Source: CAVPWP01 sp050789285
GTDB taxonomy: Bacteria; Pseudomonadota; Alphaproteobacteria; Rhodobacterales; Rhodobacteraceae
Assembly: GCF_050789285.1 (NCBI RefSeq)
Contig: NZ_JBOUVX010000004.1
Coordinates: 186,001 to 250,000 of the forward strand
DNA length: 64,000 bases
Direction of reading: 5' to 3'
Both the position numbers and the translations under genes were made by a program. Shown here one piece after another: positions 19,773 to 28,901 of this stretch. The notes under the pieces were generated by a model. That model saw only the letters and a list, made by a program, of their open reading frames with translations, made no database searches and was not told the DNA's origin. Position 1 is the first letter of the stretch. Each line of letters begins with the position of its first letter.

Positions 19773-20144
19773 TTACTTCGGACGCTTCGCGCCGTATTTC
19801 GAACGGCGCTGCTTGCGGTCTTTGACGCCCTGGGTGTCGAGCACCCCGCGCAGAATGTGGTAGCGAACGCCGGGAAGGTCCTTCACGCGGCCGCCGCGGA
19901 TCAGGACCACCGAGTGCTCCTGAAGGTTGTGGCTTTCACCGGGGATGTAGCTGATGACCTCGTAGCCGTTCGTCAGGCGCACCTTGGCGACTTTCCGCAT
20001 GGCCGAGTTCGGCTTCTTCGGCGTCGTGGTGTAGACGCGCGTGCAGACGCCACGCTTCTGCGGGCAGCTCTCGAGGTGCTGGGACTTCGAGCGTTTCACT
20101 TTCGGCTCCCGCGGCTTGCGGATGAGCTGTTGGATCGTGGGCAT
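19773..20144 (-). CDS. rpsL: 30S ribosomal protein S12
   Basis: S12 monitors codon-anticodon pairing at the A site; streptomycin resistance maps here. The start at 20144 gives the standard MPTIQQLIRKPRE (123 aa). The streptomycin loops TPKKPNSAMRK (wild-type Lys) and PGESHNLQEHSVVLIRGGR are intact, so the sequence predicts sensitivity at these positions. It is the first gene of the str operon, with a leader of about 220 nt. Confidence 0.97.
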   Translation of the reverse strand: MPTIQQLIRKPREPKVKRSKSQHLESCPQKRGVCTRVYTTTPKKPNSAMRKVAKVRLTNGYEVISYIPGESHNLQEHSVVLIRGGRVKDLPGVRYHILRGVLDTQGVKDRKQRRSKYGAKRPK

Positions 20145-20246
20145 TGGGTCTCGTTCCCCGTGTTGCAACACTTCAATTCATGGGGCGCGCGCACCCCGGT
20201 TTCGTCGTCAGCGTCCTGCGCGTCCGCAAAACGCAAAAACCGCATT

Positions 20247-20268
20247 CGATCCCTTGCTCGCGGGATCG
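20247..20268 (-). other. Hairpin in the rpsL leader
   Basis: CGATCCC / GGGATCG (7-bp stem, 8-nt loop) lies in the long str leader. On the minus strand a T-rich stretch (GGTTTTTGCGTTTTGC) begins about 7 nt downstream. It resembles a weak attenuator. Confidence 0.4.
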
Positions 20269-20368
20269 ACGCGGTGGGCATCCAGAGGATCGGGGCCATG
20301 GGCCCGGATCGTGACCACTTCGGTTCTGTGACAGGTTCCGGCCTGAAGCCAGGAGCCCGAGTGCGCGC

Positions 20369-20397
20369 CGTATAGATAGAGTCGCAAGGAGTGTCAA
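20369..20397 (-). promoter_or_regulatory. Sigma70 promoter of the str operon
   Basis: A consensus TTGACA (20392-20397) and TATACG (20369-20374) are separated by 17 bp on the minus strand, upstream of rpsL. This is the best-scoring promoter by eye in the window. Transcription would start near 20362 and give a leader of about 220 nt. Confidence 0.75.
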
Positions 20398-20441
20398 CAG
20401 CAGCCGGCAGTCACCTTCGGGTTGGCCGGAGGTCGCCGGCG

Positions 20442-21356
20442 TCAGCCCGTCGCGGCCTCTTCCGCGCGGGTGTGGCGCAGCCGGGCGCGGGTCAGCCGAT
20501 GCTCACGGTAAAGCGTGAAAAGCCCGGTCGCCACCACGATTCCGGCGCCCAGCAACGTCAGGTTGTCGGGCCACTCGTCGAAGATCGCATAGCCAAGGAT
20601 CAGCGCGACCACGAGGCTGGTGTATCGGAAGGGGGCGACGAACCCGATCTCGCCGGTTCGCATGACCATGATCGAAAGAAGATAGCCGCCCATCACGAAG
20701 ATGGCCGACCCGGCAAGCTGCATCGCGGCACGGCCCGAGACGGGCGCCCAGCCCTCGAACACCGACGCGAGGCCGGCGGCAAGGCCCACGGCCAGGGCCG
20801 TGATCAGCGCAACCGACATCGACGGCACCGAAGGCGACAGTCGCCGCGTGCACAGGTCGCGCAGCGCCACCGCGAAAACCGCGGCCACGACGTAGAGCGA
20901 ATACACGTTGAACCCCTCGCCGCCGGGCCGGACGATCAGCATGACCCCGCCGAATCCGATCAGAATCGCCACGAGGCGCCGCCAGCCCACGGCCTCGCCC
21001 AGAAACAGGGCGCCAGCCAGCGTGATGGTCAGCGGCAGCGCCTGCAGGATGGCCGAGACGTTGGCGAAGGGCATGTTGAACAGCGCCGTCAGGAAGAAAT
21101 AGGCGGCCGCGATTTCGCCCAGCGTGCGCAGGCCGATGATCCCCCAGTCGCGGCGCGGGATGTTGAGGTCGAACCGCCCGGTCAGCTGCAGGAACAGATA
21201 GATCAGCGCCGAGGTCGCCATGCCCCTCAGAAACAGCGCCTGCATCAGCGGCAGTTCGTCCGACAGCGCCTTCATGCAGGCATCGTTGAACGTGAAGGCC
21301 GTCATGCTTCCCACCATGAGAAGCGCGCCGCGCATGTTGTCGGTCAGGGCTGGCAT
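20442..21356 (-). CDS. EamA/DMT-family transporter
   Basis: A drug/metabolite transporter superfamily exporter of the inner membrane; the substrate is unknown. The 304-aa protein has about ten hydrophobic helices arranged as two EamA repeats. The first ends near ILQALPLTITLAGALFLGEAVGW and the second near RYTSLVVALILGYAIFDEWP, both containing the conserved Gly-Glu or Glu-Trp helix-end signature. It lies downstream of tRNA-Trp on the same strand and upstream of the str promoter. Confidence 0.9.
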   Translation of the reverse strand: MPALTDNMRGALLMVGSMTAFTFNDACMKALSDELPLMQALFLRGMATSALIYLFLQLTGRFDLNIPRRDWGIIGLRTLGEIAAAYFFLTALFNMPFANVSAILQALPLTITLAGALFLGEAVGWRRLVAILIGFGGVMLIVRPGGEGFNVYSLYVVAAVFAVALRDLCTRRLSPSVPSMSVALITALAVGLAAGLASVFEGWAPVSGRAAMQLAGSAIFVMGGYLLSIMVMRTGEIGFVAPFRYTSLVVALILGYAIFDEWPDNLTLLGAGIVVATGLFTLYREHRLTRARLRHTRAEEAATG

Positions 21357-21372
21357 CGCCGGGGTCTTTCAG

Positions 21373-21390
21373 GGGCGGGTCGTCCCGCCC
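21373..21390 (-). terminator. Hairpin downstream of tRNA-Trp
   Basis: GGGCGGG / CCCGCCC arms with a 4-nt loop lie about 28 bp after the tRNA 3' end. The U-tract is poor, so this may be a tRNA terminator or a processing stem. Confidence 0.4.
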
Positions 21391-21417
21391 GGGTCCCGCG
21401 CCGAACGTGATCTGACC

Positions 21418-21493
21418 TGGCAGGGGCAGAGGGACTCGAACCCCCGACCCTCGGTTTTGGAGACCGATGCTCTACCAACTGAGCTATACCCCT
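21418..21493 (-). tRNA. trnW: tRNA-Trp (anticodon CCA), CCA end encoded
   Basis: On the minus strand the sequence starts AGGGGTATAGCTCAGTTGG and has the anticodon stem-loop CGGTC TCCAAAA CCGAG with anticodon CCA. A T-arm GGGGGTTCGAGTCCCTC follows, then the acceptor partner TGCCCCT, discriminator G and encoded CCA. The length is 76 nt. The acceptor pairs with one T-G wobble. In many bacteria this tRNA precedes secE-nusG, but not here. Confidence 0.97.
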
Positions 21494-21506
21494 GCGGCCG
21501 TGGGCT

Positions 21507-21535
21507 GGATTAGGTGGAATGCGGGGGGAAATCAA
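21507..21535 (-). promoter_or_regulatory. Promoter of tRNA-Trp
   Basis: TTGATT (21530-21535) and TAATCC (21507-21512), 17 bp apart, end 14 bp before the mature tRNA 5' end. The -35 and the C-rich start of the spacer closely match the promoter of the second tuf gene (24319-24347). Confidence 0.65.
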
Positions 21536-21585
21536 GGCGGATTTCACGCTGGTGCAAAGCGCTGCATTCCTGCTAACTCCGGCGC

Positions 21586-22290
21586 ATGTCGACCACCGGG
21601 AAACGCAGTCTGCGCAAACGCATCGCGGACAGCGAAACACTGAACAACGCGCTTGCGGCCGTGCTTGCACGGTATGTGGCGTTCTGCCATCGCACCTCGA
21701 TCTGGGACCGCCGCGGTTTCGAGGAACTCACGGAATTCCTCAAGACAGGCCAGCCCGCGGTCATGTGCCTGTGGCACCAGCGGCTTCTGATGGCGCCCTA
21801 TCTCTTCGACCAGGACACCGCGCGGATCTGCTCGCTGAACACGACGGCGCGCGCGGGAATGCTGGCGGGCCGGATCCTCGAGAAGCTGGGATTCGAGGTC
21901 GAGGCAATGCACCCCACGGCGACGAACGTCACCGTCTCGCGCGCGGTGCTGGGCCGGATGAAGCGCGGCTATTCGGTGGGCATGGCGACCGACGGCACCC
22001 GCGGCCCGGCACGGGTATCGAAGACGCATCCGCTGCTCTGGGCCCGCTCGGCGCAGGCGCCGATCTATGTCGTCGCCTACGCCGGAAAGCGCTGCATCCA
22101 CCTGCCCAGTTGGGACAGGATGATGGTGCCGGTCCCGTTCACCCGCGGCGCGCTTGTCATCCGCCGGTTCGAGGAAGAGGTGCCGCGCAAGATGGACGAG
22201 GCCGAGCTTGAGGCGCTTCGGCAAAAGCTCGACCAAGCGCTTGATGCCGTCACCGAGGAAGCCGACCGGATCGCGGGGCGCATCGCCTAG
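21586..22290 (+). CDS. DUF374 lysophospholipid acyltransferase-like protein
   Basis: DUF374 proteins are related to the LpxL/PlsC acyltransferases and are thought to act on lipids at the inner membrane. The 234-aa protein shows the family acceptor motif CLWHQRLLMAPYL (His in place of the usual NHxxxD). It also has the conserved ATDGTRGPARVSK and GAxxLA-type segment ARSAQAPIYVVAY. It has no clear signal peptide but a hydrophobic segment before residue 70. The stop overlaps the convergent acetyltransferase by 4 bp. Confidence 0.85.
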   Translation: MSTTGKRSLRKRIADSETLNNALAAVLARYVAFCHRTSIWDRRGFEELTEFLKTGQPAVMCLWHQRLLMAPYLFDQDTARICSLNTTARAGMLAGRILEKLGFEVEAMHPTATNVTVSRAVLGRMKRGYSVGMATDGTRGPARVSKTHPLLWARSAQAPIYVVAYAGKRCIHLPSWDRMMVPVPFTRGALVIRRFEEEVPRKMDEAELEALRQKLDQALDAVTEEADRIAGRIA

Positions 22291-22931
22291 CCTGGCGCAC
22301 AGCGCTCGACCCCGGCGATATCGCCCGCGCACAGCGCCGGCTGGGCGTCAAGGATGTTCCCAAGCGGCCAGTCCCACCAGGCCAGCGCCATCAGTCGCGC
22401 CACGACATCCGGCGGAAAGCGCATGCGCAGGACGCGGGCGGGGTTGCCCGCGACGATCGCATAGGGCGGGACCGTGCCGCCGACCACGGCGCCCGCGCCA
22501 ACGATGACCCCGTCGCCGATCACGCTGCCGGGCAGGATGCGGGCGCCCTGCCCGATCCAGACATCGTTGCCGATCACCGTGTCGGGGCCAGGGCCGGGCA
22601 TCGACGCCGCGTCGCCTCCGAAGATGAAGAACGGATAGCTTGTGAAGCCATCGTGGCGGTGGTTGGCGGACGCCGTGATGAACTGCACGCCGTCCGCAAT
22701 CTGGCAGAACTTCCCGATCACCAGCCGCTCGGGACTGAAAGCGTAAAGATAGGGCGCAAGATGCGCGGCCCAGTCGGCGGGCGGATGATGGGCGCTGGCA
22801 TAGCTGTAAGCGCCCGCCTCGAACCGCGGGTGGTCGATGACGGCGGACAGAAACACCGTGCCTTCGTGCGCACTGCCATCGGGCAGTCTCACGGGGTTGC
22901 GCGTGTCGGGCGCGGGAAAACTCGGGGGCAT
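22287..22931 (-). CDS. CatB/Vat-type xenobiotic O-acetyltransferase
   Basis: An acetyl-CoA-dependent acetyltransferase of the left-handed beta-helix family that includes CatB and Vat proteins. The catalytic His lies in ASANHRHDGFTSYPF. Hexapeptide repeats run through VIGNDVWIGQGARILPGSVIGDGVIVGAGAVVGG and end in the NPARVLRMRF clamp, all at the usual positions for a 214-aa member. The substrate is unknown and resistance should not be assumed. It lies about 160 bp beyond the second tuf gene on the same strand. Confidence 0.85.
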   Translation of the reverse strand: MPPSFPAPDTRNPVRLPDGSAHEGTVFLSAVIDHPRFEAGAYSYASAHHPPADWAAHLAPYLYAFSPERLVIGKFCQIADGVQFITASANHRHDGFTSYPFFIFGGDAASMPGPGPDTVIGNDVWIGQGARILPGSVIGDGVIVGAGAVVGGTVPPYAIVAGNPARVLRMRFPPDVVARLMALAWWDWPLGNILDAQPALCAGDIAGVERCAPG

Positions 22932-23028
22932 GGGCGGACCTCGCTGAAAAGCCGGAATGTCGGTTCGTTCAGTGCGCGGTCTGGTTCATCTCGCCCTCCA
23001 TTGATCGGGGTGTGCCTACCCGATCGGG

Positions 23029-23070
23029 GCCCAAAAGAGAAGGCCCGCAGGGGAATCCCGTGCAGGCCTT
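23029..23070 (-). terminator. Terminator after tuf copy 2
   Basis: A stem AAGGCC..GGG / CCC..GGGCCTT (23040-23070, with G-U pairs) lies 24 bp past the tuf stop. On the minus strand it is followed by CTCTTTTGGG. A second weaker dyad (GATCGGG/CCCGATC) lies just beyond. Confidence 0.6.
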
Positions 23071-23094
23071 CGGTTCGTCTGACTGGCGCGAAGC

Positions 23095-24270
<1,176 letters not shown>

Positions 24271-24318
24271 CGCCTCTGTCAGCCCTTTGCGCGTTGTGGT
24301 GGGTCGATATCGGGCCGC

Positions 24319-24347
24319 CCCTTAGCGGCACGCCGGGGGAAAATCAA
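24319..24347 (-). promoter_or_regulatory. Promoter of tuf copy 2
   Basis: Minus-strand TTGATT (24342-24347) and TAAGGG (24319-24324) with a 17-bp spacer, giving a leader of about 42 nt. The spacer begins TTCCCCCG, almost the same as at the tRNA-Trp promoter. Confidence 0.65.
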
Positions 24348-24375
24348 GCGGCAGATGGGCAGCGGTGCGGACGGG

Positions 24376-25005
24376 TCACTCGCCCGCGCGAAGCGTCTCG
24401 GCGGCGCTGCGCGCGGCGTCTTCGGTGGCCGTGCGCTCTTCGTCGCCGAAGGGCACGCGGACCTGACCGGGCTTCGGAGTGAACCAGGTCTCGTTCTCGC
24501 GCAGCCAGTCCTCGATCTGTCGGGCGGCGTTGGCCGAGATGTTGGCAAGCTGTTCGTCGCGCGCGCGCGTCAGCCCCGAGCCAAGGACCGGCACCGTCTT
24601 GTCGAACCCCTCGCCGATCACCATGCGGTGCGGTTCCGCGTTCAGGCGCTGGCGCGTCGCGTTGTCGAAGACGTTGACCTCGATCACCATGTTCGACTGC
24701 GGGGTATAGACCAGCGGCACCCCCGGCAGGGCAAGCACCCCCGCCCCGACATAGACCCCGATGTGATACAGGCCGTCGCCGTCGAACCGCCCCAGGCGCT
24801 GCTGGATTGCGGTCTGCATCGCGACCTCGATCTCTTCCTCGACAAGCTCGCGGGTGAAGGGGCCCGCCTGGATGTTGTCGGCAATGACGATGTTGTGGCC
24901 AAGGCGGAAATCGCCCAGCGGCTCGGAACTCATCTGGGCAGGGGCGCAGGCGGAAAGGCCAAGCACAAGCGCCAGCCCCGCGATGACGATCCGTGCGTCT
25001 GCCAT
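24376..25005 (-). CDS. Putative lipoprotein (209 aa)
   Basis: The N-terminus (MADARIVIAGLALVLGLSAC) is a lipoprotein signal peptide with lipobox LSAC, giving a lipidated Cys at residue 20. The mature protein is predicted to be periplasmic. It has beta-rich central segments (GLYHIGVYVGAGVLALPG, NMVIEVNVFDNATRQRLN) and a C-terminal amphipathic helix with many Ala and Glu. I recognise no domain. It lies 79 bp after the M48 protease gene and may be part of the same unit. Confidence 0.75.
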   Translation of the reverse strand: MADARIVIAGLALVLGLSACAPAQMSSEPLGDFRLGHNIVIADNIQAGPFTRELVEEEIEVAMQTAIQQRLGRFDGDGLYHIGVYVGAGVLALPGVPLVYTPQSNMVIEVNVFDNATRQRLNAEPHRMVIGEGFDKTVPVLGSGLTRARDEQLANISANAARQIEDWLRENETWFTPKPGQVRVPFGDEERTATEDAARSAAETLRAGE

Positions 25006-25084
25006 TCAGCCCCTCCAGATACCGTGGGCGCCCTGCCCGTTCACCCGCGCTTAGCGCAGCACCGCCGGTGCCGCAAGCGCGCCG

Positions 25085-26194
25085 CTATTCACAAATCCGC
25101 CCCAGAGCCGCCCAGTCGGCGGCGTCGAGCGCAGGCGTGAATGCCCGGCCCGATGTCGCGCCGGCATTGCGCGAGGCGACGATCCGGTCGCCGAGGTCGG
25201 GGTGCGACAGGAAATGGCGAAGGATCCCCGGCACCGCCCCCACGTCCTTCTGCAGCGCTTCGAAGAAGGTCGCCAGCGCATCGGGCCTGATCCCCGCCTC
25301 GGCCATCGCGGCAAGCGCGAAGGCGTCGGCGGCGGCCTCGGCCTCGCGAGTGTAGCTGGCCTGGATCAGGCGCTCGGTCAGGAACAGGACCACGGCGCCA
25401 CCGGCGAAATCACCGAAGAGCAGGCCGAGAACACCGATCGACCCGGCCGACCGCAGAGCGATCCGGACCGGATCGCGCGACACCACGTGGCCAAGCTCGT
25501 GCGCGAAGACTGCGGCGACCTCGTCGGGATCGCCGGCAGCGTCGATCAGTCCGCGGAAGAAGACGATGTGCCCCCCGGGTAGGGCGAAGGCGTTGACCAG
25601 TTCGTGGTCAAGCACGGTGAGTGTCAGGTCATAGGGCAGCGTCCGGTCGCCGACGATCCGTGCGCGCATCCGTTCCAGCGCGGCGACGCCTTCGGGGGCA
25701 TCACAGACCCTCAGCCCGTCGACCGCGCCTTCGGCAAGCGCCGACCGCACCTGCGCAAGCGTCGCATCGCCCAGCGCCTTTTCCCCCCGCGCCGGCAAGA
25801 GCGTGGCCAGTTGGTTGGCCAGCACGGGGAGCATGACAAACAGGATCAACGCCACCGAGGCGACGGCGGCGGCCCCCCAGGCGAAGATCCGGCCAGTTCC
25901 CCCGGCCCCGGCCCGCGCCGGCGAGCGCCGCGTCAGGTGCGGCGCCTGACTGCGCAGGACGCGGACCATGTCGGCGTCGGCCAGGTAAAGCCGGGCAAGC
26001 GGCTCATCCGTTGAACTGACGACAAGGCCCCTGTCGCCGGCCTGATCGTTCGGGCTGAAAAGGTCATCGAGGCGCCACTGCCGGGGCGGCGCCTCGGGCA
26101 GCGCGATTGCCAGCCACTCTCCCGACAGCGAGACTTCGGCCCGCTGGACCCGGGCGGTCCGGCCATCGACGAAGTCGGCGAAGACCCCCGTCAT
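25085..26194 (-). CDS. M48-family membrane metalloprotease
   Basis: A zinc peptidase related to BepA/LoiP and Oma1. The 369-aa protein has an N-terminal soluble region of about 100 residues with beta-rich sequence. One membrane segment follows at about 107-127, then the catalytic domain. Zinc ligands are in AVFAHELGHVVSRDP (HExxH) and the third ligand in TREAEAAADAFALAAM. The segment AFALPGGHIVFFRGL is the usual substrate-edge strand. Its ATG overlaps the stop of the DUF898 gene by 4 bp, so the two are coupled. A role in envelope or protein quality control is inferred. Confidence 0.9.
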   Translation of the reverse strand: MTGVFADFVDGRTARVQRAEVSLSGEWLAIALPEAPPRQWRLDDLFSPNDQAGDRGLVVSSTDEPLARLYLADADMVRVLRSQAPHLTRRSPARAGAGGTGRIFAWGAAAVASVALILFVMLPVLANQLATLLPARGEKALGDATLAQVRSALAEGAVDGLRVCDAPEGVAALERMRARIVGDRTLPYDLTLTVLDHELVNAFALPGGHIVFFRGLIDAAGDPDEVAAVFAHELGHVVSRDPVRIALRSAGSIGVLGLLFGDFAGGAVVLFLTERLIQASYTREAEAAADAFALAAMAEAGIRPDALATFFEALQKDVGAVPGILRHFLSHPDLGDRIVASRNAGATSGRAFTPALDAADWAALGRICE

Positions 26195-27369
26195 ATCGCC
26201 GCCCCCAGATCAAGCGCCTCGGCAAAGCCCTCGGCCTCGACGTGGTCGTCACGTCCGCGCTGCTTTACCGCGGCAAGGGCGTGCGCGCCCTGGATCGTCA
26301 GGGTCTGAGCGTAATGCGCCCAAAGCGGCAGGGTGATGAAGACCTGACGGAACACCTGCCAAAGCAGGAACAGACCAAGATAGGCCCCAAAGAGAAGGCC
26401 AATGCCCAGGGCAATCGGGATATCGAGGTCGTCGACCCCCGGGTCGAAGGTCGCGGGCCCCGCGACGGCTGCGACGATGGCGGTCCCGGCCGCCGCGAAA
26501 AGGCCGAGCGCGCCACCCAGCAGCACCCCGATGATCAGGTTGCCCGCGACATGGATGCCAAGGACCTGCCCGACCCGCGGTCGGGCGGTCAGCGTTACGC
26601 CCCCCGCGCGCTTGAGGTTCGTCAGGATTTCGAGACTGCGCACGCGGTAGTGCAGAAGGCCGTAGAGGAACAGTGGCACGGTGGCGATCAACAGGAAAAG
26701 CCAGCCGGGCGATCCCAGCCACGCCGCCGCAACCGCAAGAAGGCTCGCGATCACGCTGAACAGAAGCGGTCGCGCCGCCGGGAAAAGCATGGTCCAGTGC
26801 CCGCCCTGCTCGAACCTGAGGTCGCCGTACCAGGTCCGGTCGGTGCGGTACTTCTCGAGCCAGAAGGTCATGCGCGGCCAAAGAAGGCCAAGGCTCAGGA
26901 CCGTGATCAGCCAGTGCCCCATGGCGCGCCAGGCATAGCCCCAGGCACCGGGTTCAAGCCCGAAGCGGATGCCGCGCCAGCGGGTGCGGGCCAGCACGTA
27001 TCGGCGCGCGCGGTACTGGGCATAGAACCACAGCGGGATGACGCCAAGGAACGACAGCAGGTAGCCCGCGCCGCCCCCCTCGAAAAGCGACAGGCTTGCG
27101 AAGACCAGAAACAGGTTCACGATGCCGACATAGAAGGCAAGGATCACGACAGCGATCAGGAAGCCCAGAAGCTTCTCGCCGCCCTGTCCGACGTACTCGA
27201 GCGGCAGCCCCCCCGGCCGGACCGATGACCAGAAGTACCGCCTGAGCCGCGTCTTCATCCAGAACCGGTAGAGGCCAAGCGTCAGCATCGTCAGAACCCC
27301 GGTCCTGAGCCCAAGCCAGAACAGGGCCCCGCGCTGACCGGCGAAAGTGGTGACCAAGGGATCAAGCAT
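26191..27369 (-). CDS. DUF898 (YjgN-like) multispanning membrane protein
   Basis: An inner-membrane protein of unknown biochemical function. The 392-aa sequence has about 8-10 hydrophobic helices. The N-terminal half carries the DUF898 signature GLRTGVLTMLTLGLYRFWMKTR with the aromatic/basic helix end. This is repeated internally (TVLSLGLLWPRMTFWLEKYR), as expected for the family. Known DUF898 genes are often found beside M48 proteases, as here. Confidence 0.85.
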   Translation of the reverse strand: MLDPLVTTFAGQRGALFWLGLRTGVLTMLTLGLYRFWMKTRLRRYFWSSVRPGGLPLEYVGQGGEKLLGFLIAVVILAFYVGIVNLFLVFASLSLFEGGGAGYLLSFLGVIPLWFYAQYRARRYVLARTRWRGIRFGLEPGAWGYAWRAMGHWLITVLSLGLLWPRMTFWLEKYRTDRTWYGDLRFEQGGHWTMLFPAARPLLFSVIASLLAVAAAWLGSPGWLFLLIATVPLFLYGLLHYRVRSLEILTNLKRAGGVTLTARPRVGQVLGIHVAGNLIIGVLLGGALGLFAAAGTAIVAAVAGPATFDPGVDDLDIPIALGIGLLFGAYLGLFLLWQVFRQVFITLPLWAHYAQTLTIQGAHALAAVKQRGRDDHVEAEGFAEALDLGAAI

Positions 27370-27381
27370 GGGCCGGCGCGC

Positions 27382-27897
27382 TCAGAACAGGCCGAGGCCG
27401 CGCTGACCGGGCTGAGTCACGTCCGCGCCCTGCGCGCGACGCAGGCGCCCGGCAAGGATGCGGGCGATGGCATAGACAAGGTCGCAGGACCGGGCGGGAT
27501 GATCGCGGCGAAAGGCCTCGAAGGCGTCGTGCGAGACGCGGAACAGGGTCGATGGCCCGCTTGACCAGACGCTGGCCGAGCGTTGCCGTTCGTCGAAGAA
27601 CGCGACCTCGCCCACGATCGATCCGGCTTCGACCCGGAAACCCGGCACGATCGAGATGCTGCGCGCCTGCGGGACCGAAACCTCAAGCGCGCCCTCGGCC
27701 ACGAAGTAAAGGTCGTTTCCGCCGGCGTTCCGCTGGATCAGGACGTCGCCGTTCCCAAGCGTCACAATGTCGGCCCGGGCAAGAAGCGCCTCCCAGGCGG
27801 CATGGTCCCAATGCATCAGGGACAGGGCGTCTCCGGCGCCCGCACGATCGGCGACGGCGGCTTCAAGACGGGCCAGAAGCGCGGATCGGTCGGTCAT
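27382..27897 (-). CDS. Cyclic nucleotide-binding domain protein (no DNA-binding domain)
   Basis: The 171-aa protein (ATG 27897 after AAGG) consists almost wholly of a CAP_ED fold: GNGDVLIQRNAGGNDLYFVAEGALEV, then the phosphate-binding cassette region AGSIVGEVAFFDERQRSASV. The cassette has the usual G-E and R positions, so it may bind a cyclic nucleotide or act as a degenerate sensor. No helix-turn-helix follows, only a short helical tail, so it is unlikely to be a transcription factor. It lies 12 bp upstream of the DUF898 gene. Confidence 0.8.
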   Translation of the reverse strand: MTDRSALLARLEAAVADRAGAGDALSLMHWDHAAWEALLARADIVTLGNGDVLIQRNAGGNDLYFVAEGALEVSVPQARSISIVPGFRVEAGSIVGEVAFFDERQRSASVWSSGPSTLFRVSHDAFEAFRRDHPARSCDLVYAIARILAGRLRRAQGADVTQPGQRGLGLF

Positions 27898-27904
27898 GGC
27901 GCCT

Positions 27905-28813
27905 TCATATCCCTGCAAGCGCGTAACTCCACGCCGTCAGTGTAACGAACGAGATCGGCACGCCAAGCCCGACCAGCAGGGTGGCGAGTTGCGGATCGAG
28001 GTCGTTCTCCATCGCGACGATCGAAGCACCGATCATCGGCGCCATGGCGACTTCGAAAACGGTGATCTGCGCGACGATGCCCGATCCGCCAAGGGCCCAG
28101 ACCAGAAGCCCCAGAACGATCAGCGGCCCTAGGATCAGCTTGTAGGCAAGGCCAAGGATCAGCGGCCGAAGCTTTCCGCCGATATCGGTCAGCCGCAACT
28201 GGAAGCCCACCGACACCAGCGCCAGCGGCGCCACGGTAACGGCCAGCCGCTCGAGCATGCCGTCCAGCCAGTCGGGATAGGTCGTGTTCATCAGGGCAAG
28301 CGCCACGACGGTGGCGATGAAGGGCGGAAAGGACAGGATCGTCCGGGCGATGTCGCGCGGCGCCGGTCGCGGACCCTCGGCGAAAAGGCGCGCGACGGTA
28401 ATGCCGAGGAATGTCAGCACGATGTAGGATCCAAGCTGGTCCATCACCACGCCCACGCTCATCCATTCGGGGCCGTAGAACGCTTCGATCATCGGGATTC
28501 CGATGAACGAGGTATTGGCAAGCCCGCCCACAAGGATGACGCAGCCCGTCGTCTGCCGCGGGAATTGCATGACGCGGCACAGAGGCCAGAGGATCGCGAT
28601 GCCGACAAGGAACAGCACCCAGGGCGCAGCGGCCGCAAAAAGGAGCTCGGGCGAGAGCGTCAGACCGTTCAGATAGGCCAGTGCCATGGCGGGCAGGCCG
28701 ATATTGATGATGAACGAGTTGAGCACCGACGAGGCATTGGCCGGAAACCGCCCGAGACGGCGCAGGGCAATCCCGGCCGCGAAACAGAAGACAAGAAGAA
28801 CGATGTTGTCCAT
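27905..28813 (-). CDS. AEC-family (auxin efflux carrier-like) transporter
   Basis: A secondary transporter of the inner membrane. The 302-aa protein has about ten helices in two repeats. It begins MDNIVLLVFCFAAGIALRRL and contains the family segment NSFIINIGLPAMALAYLNG and a central gap near GGLANTSFIGIPMIEAFYG. The substrate is unknown, and AEC members include malate and malonate transporters. It lies 7 bp upstream of the cyclic nucleotide-binding gene and may lead the operon. Confidence 0.88.
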   Translation of the reverse strand: MDNIVLLVFCFAAGIALRRLGRFPANASSVLNSFIINIGLPAMALAYLNGLTLSPELLFAAAAPWVLFLVGIAILWPLCRVMQFPRQTTGCVILVGGLANTSFIGIPMIEAFYGPEWMSVGVVMDQLGSYIVLTFLGITVARLFAEGPRPAPRDIARTILSFPPFIATVVALALMNTTYPDWLDGMLERLAVTVAPLALVSVGFQLRLTDIGGKLRPLILGLAYKLILGPLIVLGLLVWALGGSGIVAQITVFEVAMAPMIGASIVAMENDLDPQLATLLVGLGVPISFVTLTAWSYALAGI

Positions 28814-28901
28814 GCGGCCTCACCCGCCGCGCGGGTCAAGGGCGGCAGTTCACCGAACCCTGCCCCAAATCGGGTGGCAAGGGAATCGCCTTGATCGCCG
28901 C

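Noticed and set aside
20173..20397. A 74-codon minus-strand frame in the rpsL leader as a regulatory peptide
   Set aside because: It begins at the promoter -35, before transcription would start, and lacks a ribosome binding site.
22287..22931. Chloramphenicol or streptogramin resistance gene
   Set aside because: The beta-helix acetyltransferase fold is clear, but chromosomal CatB/Vat relatives often have other substrates and no mobile context is present, so resistance is not claimed.
28814..28901. Small GC hairpin (ACCCGC/GCGGGT) between parC and the AEC gene as a terminator
   Set aside because: The stem is only 6 bp with a 3-nt loop and no T-run, and such short dyads are common in this GC-rich sequence.
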